Below, in pieces: positions 7,525 to 17,121 of a stretch of DNA of 64,000 bases; within the stretch, counting starts at the first letter, position 1; every line of letters starts with the position of its first letter. The position numbers were made by a program, and so were the translations under genes. The notes under the pieces are model-generated. The model worked only from the letters and a program-made list of their open reading frames with translations. It did not search any database and was not told where the DNA came from. This stretch comes from a virus. Location: positions 37,203 through 101,202 of IMG/VR virus record IMGVR_UViG_3300050821_006485. One strand, given 5' to 3'.

Positions 7525-8352
7525 TTGAGTAGCCCAACAATTGCATTAGGACCGTACCCGTCCCTTGCTACCATAATGGACCTTACGCGCAGTCTCGTGA
7601 ATGATGCCCAGGCAGGTGCTACGGGTACACCAGGCGAAGGCCAGATTTTAACAAATAATCCAGTTATCTCCCCGTTTACACAACCTTTTTTGAATTCAGC
7701 AATTCGCCAATTGTACAGGGAGTTAAGAAACATTGGCCAGGCGACCTTGATAAAAGATAATGTTGTTATTTTAAATATTCCCCCTTTAACTAGTCCTACT
7801 TATGGGCTCGGAATGGCGGACGCCGCTGTACAAACGTTTTTAGGCTTTGGCGGTTATTTCGACGGCTTTCAAATGAATTCCAACATTGTTCTTCCTAGTG
7901 ATGTTTTATTCGTAGAAAAGGTTTGGGAACGGCAGAGCAACACACCTAATGATTTTATACCAATGATTCAGCCGCAGTCTGGCCTACGTTCCCGACGACA
8001 AACTCCGGCACTCTACGAGTGGGAATGGAGAAATGATTCTGTATGGATGGTGGGCAGTACGCAAACGCGTGACTTGAGGTTGCGCTACATGGCTTCTCTC
8101 CCGCAATTTTTTAGTCCCACATTAGACCTCACGGCTACGTATGTTCCAGTTATGGACAGTGAAGATGTTTTGGCCTACAAAACTGCGGTTCTCTATGCGA
8201 GAATGTTAGGATCACCCGGTTTGCCTGATTTAATCGCAGAAGCTAAGGAGCAAACATTTCAGTTGAAGAATCAAAATACCCGTAGGGGTCAATCGGTCGA
8301 TTATCATAGAATCCCCCACGGTTCTCATCAAGACTACCACGGAAGGTACTAA
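7525..8352 (+). CDS. virion structural protein, probable head-tail or tail adaptor
   Basis: I choose the TTG at 7525 as start because AAGGAGGT lies just upstream at 7513-7520; the earlier in-frame ATG at 7465 falls in the terminator stem. The 275-residue product has an N-terminal helical part with SLVNDAQ and FLNSAIRQLYRELR and a beta-rich middle with VLFVEKVWERQ and WEWRNDSVWMVG. This layout resembles adaptor-like proteins of podophage-type virions, which is a weak resemblance. It is the first gene after the terminator and precedes the tail fibres. Confidence 0.6.
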   Translation: MSSPTIALGPYPSLATIMDLTRSLVNDAQAGATGTPGEGQILTNNPVISPFTQPFLNSAIRQLYRELRNIGQATLIKDNVVILNIPPLTSPTYGLGMADAAVQTFLGFGGYFDGFQMNSNIVLPSDVLFVEKVWERQSNTPNDFIPMIQPQSGLRSRRQTPALYEWEWRNDSVWMVGSTQTRDLRLRYMASLPQFFSPTLDLTATYVPVMDSEDVLAYKTAVLYARMLGSPGLPDLIAEAKEQTFQLKNQNTRRGQSVDYHRIPHGSHQDYHGRY

Positions 8353-8355
8353 GTA

Positions 8356-11300
8356 ATGGCATTACTTCGCTACGATGGTTTTGTAAAGAGCGCTTTGGGA
8401 CAAGCCATAGCTGGCGCACAGATTTATGCATGTACTCAGCCTGCCAATACCGCTTTTATACCGCCTTCTCCCTTACTATCAATTTTTTCAGACATTAATG
8501 GGAACTCGTTAATTACCCAACCTCTTCGGGCCGATGGTTTTGGTCATTTTGATTTTTATATCCCCAGCACCACATTCACCCTTGTTATTGTTAACGGGGG
8601 GAAAGTACAACAGGTATACGCAGACCAGGCCCCAATGGGCAGCTTCGGGAGTGGCGGAGGAAGCATTGATTTAGGGGACCTTGCTAGTACCGACCCGGCA
8701 TCTGCCTTGAGCCCTTATGTCGCAAACGACGCAAACCCAAACATTGCTTTGAATCAGATTGTAATGATTAATAGGGGCTCCATCCCGGTAGATACTAAGC
8801 GTAAAGTCCTTAATGTTTATTTGGAGGTTAATGGGCAGCAATCCGGGGCAAATTACGATGGATTTCAATCTAACGTAGGGGTTACGATAGATGCAAACAC
8901 ATCCCCCTCCGCAGGGGCAGCCGAAGCCGGAGAATTTTCTACCTCCGTGTTTGGACCGGGTCCCTTTAGTCAGATAAATGCTCTAAAAACAAGAACCAGC
9001 ATACTAAACGGGGCTAACTTAACTAATGTAATAGGTTATTCACAGTACCTTCCGCAATTTGATTCTGGAACTACAACTTCTAATTATTTCGGAATTTTCC
9101 AAGATAACCCATCTGGTGGTGGAAACGTTACGAATTGGGTGGGAGCCTCTTTGCAGGCCCCGATTAGCGGGGTTAATGTTACCAATGGCTACGGAATTCT
9201 ATGCAGCGGTGGAACGGCAGCCCTTGTAGCAAACGATGCTACGCCTTCGCATGGTTTCATAGGGCACGGTTCCACCCCTGGGGGCTCGCCTGGCACTCTC
9301 CACGATGGCTGGTATGGCATTACGGGGTCTCCCGAGGGCGTGCTTACTGCTAACATAGGCTCCATAGCTTCTCGCCAAGACGGTGGGCCTGGTACAGCCC
9401 TATACGTAAAGGAAACCGGCTCTGGTAACGTTGGGTGGACGGCGGTGACCTCTACGTCTAACGCAACCAATTTGCAAGGCACCCCAATAAGTACCGTAGG
9501 ACCTACTTCTCTTCAAGTTTTGCAGTTCGTAGGGGGGAAGTGGACCCCGGAAACTGTGGCCGGAATCTCCACGTATAACGTGGCTCACTCAACGGACTAT
9601 ATTTGGTCTATTGTAGCAGGAGTGGGCTTTGGCGCATTAACTGCGGGAACTCCAGCTACGGTAACCTTTGCTACCGCGCCACAAGGCATTGATTGCAGCG
9701 GCAGGGCGTGTACGCCGTACTGGATTTATATATCTGGAGTTGGCACAGCCGAAGCCGTAAAGGTTACCGGAGGTACTTGTACTTCTGGTGCACTTAATTG
9801 CACTGTACAATTTACCCCGTTTTTTAGTCACAGCACCGGCTACACCCTTGGCACTGCTACAGCAGGAATTCAGGAAGCTCTAAACATTGCTTGTGGTGTT
9901 GATCCTAATCCAATTTTGAATGGATATTGCAAAGTTATTGTTCCTCCATCGGCTATAGGGTTTTCTTATCCCGTGCACGCAACTATTACGATGTGCACTA
10001 CGGAGTCTTCTTTAGAGGGGTATGGAGCAACCCTGGCTTGCGATTCTAGGGGGCCGTGCTTGCAAATTGGGGACTTGGTTCTTTCTACCCATGCCAATTC
10101 TAACACTGTACAGGGCCTTACATTTAGACCGACGCCATTGCTTTCTACTTCCGACTACGTGGGAAACCTAATTACCAGCACTTCTCGTGCTAGTGGGGTT
10201 TCCACGATAAACACCAATGCGTCCCATAATTTTAGAGTGGGCGATCCGGTTACAATTCTTTTTACGGATGACACCCGCTATTGGGGGGATGTTCCGCAGA
10301 TCGCATCGGTACCGTCTTCTACATCCTTTACTTACAATTCTACCGGCAGAGGGGATGCTACACTGCAAACAACTCCCGGACTCGTGGCGCTTACATATGT
10401 CTGCGTTTTAGATAACGCCAATGGTACCGCCCTACGTGACTTAAAAGTAGATTATGAGGCCAGCGCGGGGGCTTTTAATGGCATATTCGATTTGTGGGAC
10501 GATGAGGATTGCACTATTGATAATTTTACAAACAATGGGATCGCATTAAACAGAAATATTAACTGGTCTCCTTCGTTTATTGCTTCTTACGGAGCAAACA
10601 ATTTACCCAGTGCTACACAGCAGTTAGCCGCTGTTCTTAGCTTATCTAACACAAGTATAACCGCACAATCGGCTAACGCTATTACCTTTTTTAATTGCAA
10701 CGGGTTGTATATAGATAACACCGTTTTGCAAGCCACCGGACCTTGGCAGGTAAATTGTTCTAATCAAACGGGCAATTTTCAAGGCGCGTCTATTAGAAAC
10801 CTTTATTCAGAGTCTGGAGCCGGTCTTAATCCGGTTTCTCCGGCTAGAAGTCCTTGGCCCGGCTTGGGAACCGCCGGGCTAATCGCGGGGCCTTCTACCG
10901 GCGCGGCATCCTTTAATATCCGTGGGAATGGTAATGTAGCGGGGGCTTATCCTATAGTTGGAACCGGTTCTACTAATTATATTTATTACGTAGTAGCCCA
11001 TGACACCACCGCAGGAACCTCTACTCCACCGCTGCCAGTTATGTATGCCAAATCTAATGGTGGAGCTGTTACCGTATCTTGGCCTAGAATCGCCAACGGT
11101 ACCGACGCATTTACTTATGATGTATTAAGGGTAGCTTCAGCAAGTGGAACCATAGCAGACCCATTAAGCATTTCGCCCTATACAGGGGGATGCCCAGGCG
11201 GATCAACTTCTGCTATGGGCAGTGTTGTAGTTGGACAAGCGCAGCAGTCTGGGTTTATACAAACATTTTCTGATGACACGACAGTTGCTACTACAAGTTA

Positions 11301-12027
11301 TCCAACAGTTCCTACTGGGAATTATTTAGGGAACATTACTTTTTGGCCGGGGCAATCTATCACTACAAACGCTATTGTACACAGCGATTTTCCTTTGTTT
11401 GTAATGCAAACTGGTATGCTCGGGAACCCAACGAATGATTGTATGTACGCAGCAAATGGAGGGGCACAATCTCCTTCTACCACTACAGCGGTATCAACAT
11501 TTTGGGACGCCGGTAACGGTCTTGTTAATCACCAAGCATTGGTTCTTAATGACGGGCCTAATAATGGTTCTTGGGGTAGTAATAAAAGAGGCCGACTAAA
11601 CTTCGGCACCTCTGGAGGAAGTAGTTTAAATCCGGGACACATTATAACGCTGGTAGATAGCAATCCACTAAAAACCAGAGCGTACTCTTTAAACCGCCCC
11701 CCTAATTCGAGTAACGACACGTTTATCGGCTTAGATAGTGGTAATGTTGGCTTGGCATCCGCTCAGCTCACCCTCGGCGCACCCATAGCTATCTCCCAGT
11801 ATATTTCTAATATCGGTGACGGAGCTTCTTGGTTGGAACGTTTGACTGCCACTAAGAAGCAGTTTGCGGTTCCTGTGCAGTTGGCATCGTATACCTTTGC
11901 GACCCTTCCTAGTTTGCCGGATGGGTCTTCCGCCTATTGCTCTAACTGTACAAGAGGCGGCGCTTGCGGCAGCGGCGGTACCGGAGCTTTAGCGGTGCAT
12001 ATTAACGGAGGATGGGCGTGTTTATAA
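8356..12027 (+). CDS. tail fibre / tailspike protein, 1223 aa
   Basis: The N-terminal 100 residues (LRYDGFVKSALGQAIAGAQI, then FSDINGN, RADGFGHFDFYI) are shared with the 12353-13684 protein and look like the virion anchor. The middle contains a beta-helix-like stretch with repeated short strands from about residue 510 (IQEALNIACG, SLEGYGATLACDSRG, LRDLKVDYEA), typical of depolymerase-type spikes. The C-terminus has paired cysteines (SAYCSNCTRGGACGSGGTG) and ends with INGGWACL, a common trimer-end motif in such fibres. Likely role is host surface binding and possibly polysaccharide cleavage; no catalytic residues can be assigned. Confidence 0.85.
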   Translation: MALLRYDGFVKSALGQAIAGAQIYACTQPANTAFIPPSPLLSIFSDINGNSLITQPLRADGFGHFDFYIPSTTFTLVIVNGGKVQQVYADQAPMGSFGSGGGSIDLGDLASTDPASALSPYVANDANPNIALNQIVMINRGSIPVDTKRKVLNVYLEVNGQQSGANYDGFQSNVGVTIDANTSPSAGAAEAGEFSTSVFGPGPFSQINALKTRTSILNGANLTNVIGYSQYLPQFDSGTTTSNYFGIFQDNPSGGGNVTNWVGASLQAPISGVNVTNGYGILCSGGTAALVANDATPSHGFIGHGSTPGGSPGTLHDGWYGITGSPEGVLTANIGSIASRQDGGPGTALYVKETGSGNVGWTAVTSTSNATNLQGTPISTVGPTSLQVLQFVGGKWTPETVAGISTYNVAHSTDYIWSIVAGVGFGALTAGTPATVTFATAPQGIDCSGRACTPYWIYISGVGTAEAVKVTGGTCTSGALNCTVQFTPFFSHSTGYTLGTATAGIQEALNIACGVDPNPILNGYCKVIVPPSAIGFSYPVHATITMCTTESSLEGYGATLACDSRGPCLQIGDLVLSTHANSNTVQGLTFRPTPLLSTSDYVGNLITSTSRASGVSTINTNASHNFRVGDPVTILFTDDTRYWGDVPQIASVPSSTSFTYNSTGRGDATLQTTPGLVALTYVCVLDNANGTALRDLKVDYEASAGAFNGIFDLWDDEDCTIDNFTNNGIALNRNINWSPSFIASYGANNLPSATQQLAAVLSLSNTSITAQSANAITFFNCNGLYIDNTVLQATGPWQVNCSNQTGNFQGASIRNLYSESGAGLNPVSPARSPWPGLGTAGLIAGPSTGAASFNIRGNGNVAGAYPIVGTGSTNYIYYVVAHDTTAGTSTPPLPVMYAKSNGGAVTVSWPRIANGTDAFTYDVLRVASASGTIADPLSISPYTGGCPGGSTSAMGSVVVGQAQQSGFIQTFSDDTTVATTSYPTVPTGNYLGNITFWPGQSITTNAIVHSDFPLFVMQTGMLGNPTNDCMYAANGGAQSPSTTTAVSTFWDAGNGLVNHQALVLNDGPNNGSWGSNKRGRLNFGTSGGSSLNPGHIITLVDSNPLKTRAYSLNRPPNSSNDTFIGLDSGNVGLASAQLTLGAPIAISQYISNIGDGASWLERLTATKKQFAVPVQLASYTFATLPSLPDGSSAYCSNCTRGGACGSGGTGALAVHINGGWACL

Positions 12028-12353
12028 AACCAAAAATGCCCAAAGCTGTGAGGATTTACACGCAGCTTGGTTGTAATCCGTGCGCAGAAACCGAGAAATA
12101 TTTCGCAGAACACGGGGTATCTACAGAAATAATAATCGTAGATGATTTGCTTAAGCAAGCTATCCCAAAAGAGTTGGGCATGAAGGAAATTCTAACGCCA
12201 ATTACCGTATGCTATACAGGAGAAAATCCTCAGCTTGTAGTTGGGTATAACCCACAAGTCTTTGATGTGTTCATTAATAACTCTAAGAATTTCAAGGAAC
12301 CAAGATATTTAGGACCGCCGGTTATTGAAGGCGCAACGTTGCAGGAGGCATAA
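12018..12353 (+). CDS. glutaredoxin/thioredoxin-like protein
   Basis: The N-terminal strand KAVRIYTQLG is followed by CNPC, the CxxC redox active site of glutaredoxin-like folds, then a helix ETEKYFAEHGV and strand TEIIIVDD. A later LTPITVCY contains the cis-proline-like Thr-Pro and an additional Cys. The GTG at 12018 has GGAGG six bases upstream; ATG at 12012 (spacing zero) and ATG at 12036 are alternatives. It sits between two tail fibre genes, unusual for a redox enzyme, and may supply reductant to nucleotide metabolism or act on the cysteine-rich fibre ends. The second is speculation. Confidence 0.7.
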   Translation: MFIKPKMPKAVRIYTQLGCNPCAETEKYFAEHGVSTEIIIVDDLLKQAIPKELGMKEILTPITVCYTGENPQLVVGYNPQVFDVFINNSKNFKEPRYLGPPVIEGATLQEA

Positions 12354-13684
12354 TGCCAACTTATTTTCGTTATGATTCCTGGGTCAAGTCGGTTCTTGGT
12401 CAGGCCGTAGCTGGGGCACAGATTTGGGTCTGTACACAACCTGCGAATGTAACGCCGCCAGTTACTCCGCCCAGAACTACTCCGGTACCGTGGGCAGGCC
12501 CTAATCCGCAAGCGCCGATTTTCTCAGACCCTAACGGAGTTTCATTAGTTACTCAGCCTCTCCTGAGTGACGGTTTTGGGCATTATAATTTCTATGCAGC
12601 GCCCGGCATTTACACGGTAGTTGTCTACAACCAGGGTAAACTACAAAATTTCTACCCGGATCAATCCCTTGGTAATATCAGTACGAATACCATTACGGGC
12701 ACTTCTATTTTATTCGAAACGAACGGCGTAGCGGATGCCCAGCAATTACTAAGAAATCTTGTGAGTACGCCAAGCGTGTCCGTGGCAACCGATGGGTCCG
12801 GGAACACCACATTTGGCGTAACGGGGACTGCGTTAACGTTGAAAACCAATGGCGTAGTTAACGGAAACCAGTTTCTTTTGAATTTGCAGGATGGGGCTGG
12901 CGTTCATATTACGCAGGACGGGGCTGGGAATGTAGCAATTATTAATACTGCTATTCCAATTTTTAAAACTAATGGCGTTACAAACGGGAACCAATCACTA
13001 TTAAATTTAGTAAACGGGACCGGAATTAATATTACTCAAGATGGGTCTGGGAATACTACTATTAACAGTACTATTACCCCTTTGCTGCTAAAAACCAATG
13101 GTACTACAAACGGGAGCCAATCTCTCCTAAATCTTTTAGACGGCACCGGTATCCATATTACACAAGATGGGTCTGGGAATACTACAGTTAATTCTACCTT
13201 AGCTTTAAAGACTAATGGGGTTACGAACGGCAGTCAGACTCTTTTAAATTTGGTAGACGGAACCGGAACGCATATTACCCAAGACGGAGTTGGTAACGTT
13301 ACTATTAATAACACCTCTACACTAAGAACTGGTGCAATTATTTACACAATAGACGGCGGTGGATCGGTAATTACTACCGGAGCAAAAGGGCAGTTAGATA
13401 TACCTTTAAATTGCACTGTTACAGGTTGGGTATTAACCGCAGATCAGTCCGGTTCTGCCGTGGTAGATGTTTTGCGTAGTTCTTACGCGGGATTTCCTAG
13501 TACTAGTAGCATAGCTGGTTCTGATAAACCCACGCTTTCTTCAGTACAGAAGAATGAGAATTTATCAATAGGAGCATGGGGTTCTACCGCACTGTTGGCG
13601 GGAGACCAGTTGCAATTTAATGTAAACAGCGCCACCACGGTTCAAAGACTAAATCTAGCTCTTATTGTCACAATGACTGGATAA
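12353..13684 (+). CDS. tail fibre protein with shared anchor and internal repeats
   Basis: The N-terminus (FRYDSWVKSVLGQAVAGAQI, then FSDPNGV, LSDGFGHYNFYA) is a paralogue of the anchor of the 8356-12027 protein, with an added proline-rich insert. Residues from about 120 to 320 are five repeats of roughly 37-42 residues of the form KTNGVTNGNQSLLNLVNGTG ... ITQDGSGNTTIN. The last 110 residues form a globular beta domain. Start overlaps the preceding stop (TAATG). It is probably a side fibre attached at the same site as the larger spike. Confidence 0.8.
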   Translation: MPTYFRYDSWVKSVLGQAVAGAQIWVCTQPANVTPPVTPPRTTPVPWAGPNPQAPIFSDPNGVSLVTQPLLSDGFGHYNFYAAPGIYTVVVYNQGKLQNFYPDQSLGNISTNTITGTSILFETNGVADAQQLLRNLVSTPSVSVATDGSGNTTFGVTGTALTLKTNGVVNGNQFLLNLQDGAGVHITQDGAGNVAIINTAIPIFKTNGVTNGNQSLLNLVNGTGINITQDGSGNTTINSTITPLLLKTNGTTNGSQSLLNLLDGTGIHITQDGSGNTTVNSTLALKTNGVTNGSQTLLNLVDGTGTHITQDGVGNVTINNTSTLRTGAIIYTIDGGGSVITTGAKGQLDIPLNCTVTGWVLTADQSGSAVVDVLRSSYAGFPSTSSIAGSDKPTLSSVQKNENLSIGAWGSTALLAGDQLQFNVNSATTVQRLNLALIVTMTG

Positions 13685-13688
13685 ATAC

Positions 13689-14450
13689 ATGTCTTATGCA
13701 TTAGTGCACAGCGGAAGTTATGGGTTAGGTACTTTTTTTACTACTACAACTAATACTACGACCGGCCATTATTCAGTTACTACACAAGCCGGTAATTTGT
13801 TGATACTTGTTATTGCATTTATTAACCAAGACCCAAATGCGTCAGTCCCATCTATAGGCACACCGTCTACCCCTGGATTTACATGGGTATTGGCCGGAAC
13901 AATTACGAGTGATAATTATTTTGATGGTACATTTAATAATCAGCAGTCAATAGCCGTATATTATATAGATAATGCACCTTCGATGGCGGCCAGCGTAATA
14001 ACTTCTGTTGTAGGAACACTGAGTGTAGCTCCCAATAATCATAATGACACATTGAGCTTTGAATTAAGTGAATGGAGCGGTGAAGTTATTGGAAGTGTAA
14101 TAGATGTAACCGCAACTGCTAAAGGAATAAGTACTGTTCCATCGGCAGGAAGTATTAACACCAATTTTACAGATTTATTACTTGTTAGTGCTACAGATAT
14201 AGGAGGAAATACAGAAGGATCGGGGTTTACAGCGCTGAATAATCATAACCCTCCGCCGCATATTACAGCTATAGCAGGGGCAATTAATCAGTATATTTTG
14301 AATGCAGTTCCGGGGACGTATAATACATCGTTTGTTGCTTCGGCTGGAGTTCCACTATATTGCTGGGGGTGTGTTGCCATTGGATTTAAAGCTACCGGTG
14401 GAGGAGGCGGTGGATTTCCTTACTCACACGGCACTCTCATAGGTTTTTAA
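13689..14450 (+). CDS. tail-associated beta-sandwich protein, 253 aa
   Basis: The sequence is Ser/Thr/Gly/Asn-rich with alternating strands (NLLILVIAFI, QSIAVYYID, TDLLLVSATD) and ends in a poly-glycine linker plus a 10-residue tip. This composition fits a receptor-binding or decoration domain. It has no signal peptide. It lies directly after a tail fibre gene and before the glycosyltransferase cassette, so it may be one of the proteins that are glycosylated; that is inference from position. Confidence 0.6.
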   Translation: MSYALVHSGSYGLGTFFTTTTNTTTGHYSVTTQAGNLLILVIAFINQDPNASVPSIGTPSTPGFTWVLAGTITSDNYFDGTFNNQQSIAVYYIDNAPSMAASVITSVVGTLSVAPNNHNDTLSFELSEWSGEVIGSVIDVTATAKGISTVPSAGSINTNFTDLLLVSATDIGGNTEGSGFTALNNHNPPPHITAIAGAINQYILNAVPGTYNTSFVASAGVPLYCWGCVAIGFKATGGGGGGFPYSHGTLIGF

Positions 14451-15125
14451 ATGCGCGTCCTTATAGCCGTTCTTAGTTGCTGGGCAATGCGCCACTATGA
14501 AGATAGCATACGCAATACGTGGGCTAAGGAAGTTCCAGAGGGTGTTGATTATCGGTTTTTTCTAGGCGAGCCCCAAGCAAGTGCGGCACCTGATGAAGTG
14601 TTCCTGCCCGTACAAGATACGTTTGACGGGGTGACCCATAAAGTCGTAGCAATGCTTCAGTGGGCGCTAGATCAAGAGTATTCTCATGTTTTTAAGGCAG
14701 ACCTAGACACCCTGATTCGGCCAGCTTCTTTACTACAGAGTGGATTTGAGCAGTATGATTGGGTTGGTGGACAGAACGGATTTTTTCTCAGTGGCGGCGG
14801 GGGCTATTGGTTGAGCAGGAAGGCTATGCAATGCGTGGTAGCTACCCCAATAGAAGGGGGACAGGCTGAGGATGTAAACGTAGCGCGGGTGCTCCTAGCA
14901 AACGGTATAGAACTCCAAGCGGATGCCAGGTATCTATTTTACCCCGGCTCTGTTATGAACGACCAAACGCTTACGATGCATTTATCGAGCGTTAGAGGTT
15001 GGAATGTTAAAGCAACGCCTCAGATGATGTTGGATACGTGGGAAGATCAGAAAAATAGAGTATACAAGAGATATACGTCAGAGCTAGAAGTTAAGTTTAC
15101 TAGGGCACTCAGGAGATTCAGGTGA
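14451..15125 (+). CDS. GT31-like (beta-1,3-galactosyltransferase type) glycosyltransferase
   Basis: The 224-residue protein has the GT31 hallmarks known mainly from eukaryotic beta-1,3-glycosyltransferases: IRNTW at residues 20-24 (family IRxTW), RFFLG at 35-39, the metal-binding DxD as DLD at 84-86, GGGYWLSRKAM around 117-126 and EDV at 140-142. It is shorter than the animal enzymes and has no membrane anchor. The start codon abuts the preceding stop (TAAATG) and the next gene overlaps as GTGA. It is a paralogue of the 17122-17850 gene. Confidence 0.82.
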   Translation: MRVLIAVLSCWAMRHYEDSIRNTWAKEVPEGVDYRFFLGEPQASAAPDEVFLPVQDTFDGVTHKVVAMLQWALDQEYSHVFKADLDTLIRPASLLQSGFEQYDWVGGQNGFFLSGGGGYWLSRKAMQCVVATPIEGGQAEDVNVARVLLANGIELQADARYLFYPGSVMNDQTLTMHLSSVRGWNVKATPQMMLDTWEDQKNRVYKRYTSELEVKFTRALRRFR

Positions 15126-15997
15126 GTTTAACAATTTTTGGCGGTAGCGGGTTTGTAGGTAGTGAGTACAAACGGCAGTTTTACCATCACGCTGTGGGGA
15201 ACATATACGCATTCAACAAGCGAGACGACTACAGCGTTTTTAGTAAGGACATTCTTTATCTACTTTCTACCGTTCATAATTATCATATTTTTGACGCCCC
15301 CCTTTTAGATGTAGAAACAAATCTAATTATTTTGGTAAAAGTTTTAGAAAGTTGGAGAAAATACCAAGAGGAATCTGGACAAAAGGGTGTGTTCAACTTC
15401 GCGTCTAGTTGGAGCGTTTACGGAGACCAAAAAGAATTGCCAGTCGCAGAGAACGCTATATGTAACCCAAAAGGGTGGTATATTATTACCAAAAGATGTG
15501 CTGAGCAACTTCTTATTGAATATTGCACTACTTTTCATTTGAATTACAAGATTTTACGTTTTGCGAACGTTATAGGATCGCACGACAAGAAGGCTTCGGA
15601 AAAGAAAAACGTTCTTCAGCATTTAGTTAACAAATTGGCCAAAAACGAAGATGTTGAAATATTTGGAGATGGCTCTTTTCTCCGCGATTTTATCCACGTT
15701 AGTGATTGCGTTGCCGCCGTACAGTTAGTAATGGACAAGGGAAAGTCTAACGAAATCTACAACGTTGGGAATGGTCGGACCTGGTATTACAAAGATATTC
15801 TGCTCTATGCCAAACAAAATCTTGGTTCTACCGGGCGGATACTGCATGTAGAGCCAAGCGAATTCCAGGCGAATGTGCCGGTGCAAAATTTTTATATGGA
15901 CAACACTAAGATTCGTAGACTAGGATACTACCCCCGATACACGGGAGAACAACTGTTTAATACGCTTCTGCCCACCGGAAAAGTGGAGTATGAATAA
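15122..15997 (+). CDS. NAD-dependent epimerase/dehydratase (extended SDR)
   Basis: The Rossmann motif GGSGFVG lies at residues 7-13 and the catalytic Tyr-x3-Lys pair at Tyr120 and Lys124, with Ser residues of FASSWSVYG preceding it as expected. FGDGSFLRDFIHVSDC near residue 180 is the conserved sugar-nucleotide epimerase segment. The enzyme likely interconverts or dehydrates a nucleotide sugar for the flanking glycosyltransferases. The GTG start overlaps the preceding TGA, and the next gene overlaps its end by 8 bases. Confidence 0.88.
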   Translation: MSLTIFGGSGFVGSEYKRQFYHHAVGNIYAFNKRDDYSVFSKDILYLLSTVHNYHIFDAPLLDVETNLIILVKVLESWRKYQEESGQKGVFNFASSWSVYGDQKELPVAENAICNPKGWYIITKRCAEQLLIEYCTTFHLNYKILRFANVIGSHDKKASEKKNVLQHLVNKLAKNEDVEIFGDGSFLRDFIHVSDCVAAVQLVMDKGKSNEIYNVGNGRTWYYKDILLYAKQNLGSTGRILHVEPSEFQANVPVQNFYMDNTKIRRLGYYPRYTGEQLFNTLLPTGKVEYE

Positions 15998-17117
15998 AAC
16001 TCAGGATGTTATTCTTGGCGTTCTCTCAGGTCCCAATTATGGTTTTAAGTACCCCGGTGTCGAGTCATACATTGTCAGTATAAATCGCTCGGGATTTGCC
16101 GGGCGTAAAGTAATGATCGTCTGGAATATTCATCCAGAAACGCGTAGGGCGTTGGTTGTACACGGGTTTGAAGTTGTAGATTTATCGCCGTGGCCCCCTG
16201 ACCGCTTCTTCCACGCTAGAATGCGCGTGGCGTGGGAGTACATGCGGGATCATTATAAAGAATTCAGATATTGTTTTTGGCTCGACATTAAGGACCTTTT
16301 GCTGCAATCCGATCCGAGTTTATGGATGGAACAAAACATTGGAAAAGCGCAACTCGTAGGTTCAACCGAGTGTACCGCGCTTGCCGAATGCGAAACAAAC
16401 AACCTTTGGATTCGTACAATTTTTGGGGACAAAGTTTTCAACCAAATTGGTCACGAAGAAACAATAAATGGCGGGACTTGGGCAGGTTATGCTGAGCCCA
16501 TGATGGAAGTATTCCATAGGGTTCATAATTTGATTAAAGACTATGGCGGCCCTTATCCGCCGTGTCAAGCAGGCATAAACGTAGCTCTGCATACAGATTT
16601 TAAAAGTATGCTATACATTCCTAGATGGGAGAAGGGCTTTGCTGCGTGCATGCATCCGTTTTGGAGTCCTTGGCGTGTGCCAATGGCCCCTTATTTACGA
16701 GATAAGCCGCCCGTTCTTGATTTGAGAACGTGTGTACTCTATCCGGGAATAGTTAGCGGCCCTAACAACAAAGCAATCCCATTTAACGGCAATTGGGGGC
16801 AGAATAAGGATTTCAGCATTTGCTCGGCATCCGCCGGGCCTATGCACTGCGTAGAATGCGTGGAAAACTCCCAGAATCGGCCATTTTCTATTTTGCACGG
16901 GTATGATCGTGATTGGAATCTTAAAGAAATGTTTGAGTTCAAGTACCGTTTCGACCAAGGCGATTGGAACTTGCAAAAGTTCAAGGAATATAAGGAGCTG
17001 ATGGTGCCGTCGTACCAAAGGGAATTCAAGAGGGGTCTCAGGAGACCCGAGGCTGTTATGGCAGGTGCTAGGTTGGGAACCCAAGCGAGTGCCAGGCAGT
17101 TGCATAGGAGACCTTAA
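15990..17117 (+). CDS. putative glycosyltransferase, 375 aa
   Basis: The protein has a GT-A-like order: an N-terminal strand ILGVLSGPNYG, a central RYCFWLDIKDLLLQSDP with a DIKD triad in the place of a DxD metal site, and a C-terminal ILHGYDRDWNL in the position where acceptor or metal-binding His occurs in such enzymes. It lies inside the glycosylation cassette, overlapping the epimerase. The last 20 residues are encoded by the RRGCGRGTRCC-type DNA repeat and look like a tail addition. Assignment to a CAZy family is not possible by eye. Confidence 0.65.
   Translation: MNKTQDVILGVLSGPNYGFKYPGVESYIVSINRSGFAGRKVMIVWNIHPETRRALVVHGFEVVDLSPWPPDRFFHARMRVAWEYMRDHYKEFRYCFWLDIKDLLLQSDPSLWMEQNIGKAQLVGSTECTALAECETNNLWIRTIFGDKVFNQIGHEETINGGTWAGYAEPMMEVFHRVHNLIKDYGGPYPPCQAGINVALHTDFKSMLYIPRWEKGFAACMHPFWSPWRVPMAPYLRDKPPVLDLRTCVLYPGIVSGPNNKAIPFNGNWGQNKDFSICSASAGPMHCVECVENSQNRPFSILHGYDRDWNLKEMFEFKYRFDQGDWNLQKFKEYKELMVPSYQREFKRGLRRPEAVMAGARLGTQASARQLHRRP
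17063..17099 (+). repeat. degenerate RRGCGRGTRCC repeat at gene end
   Basis: Tandem units GGTGCTAGGTTGGGAACCC, AAGCGAGTGCC and AGGCAGTTGC encode the last residues of the 15990-17117 product. The units match the repeat at 7317-7362 and the inverted copies at 48039-48056. Confidence 0.45.
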
Positions 17118-17121
17118 ACCT

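Noticed and set aside
10168-10411. Frames on either strand inside the 8356 spike
   Set aside because: They are out-of-frame shadows without RBS or domain sense.
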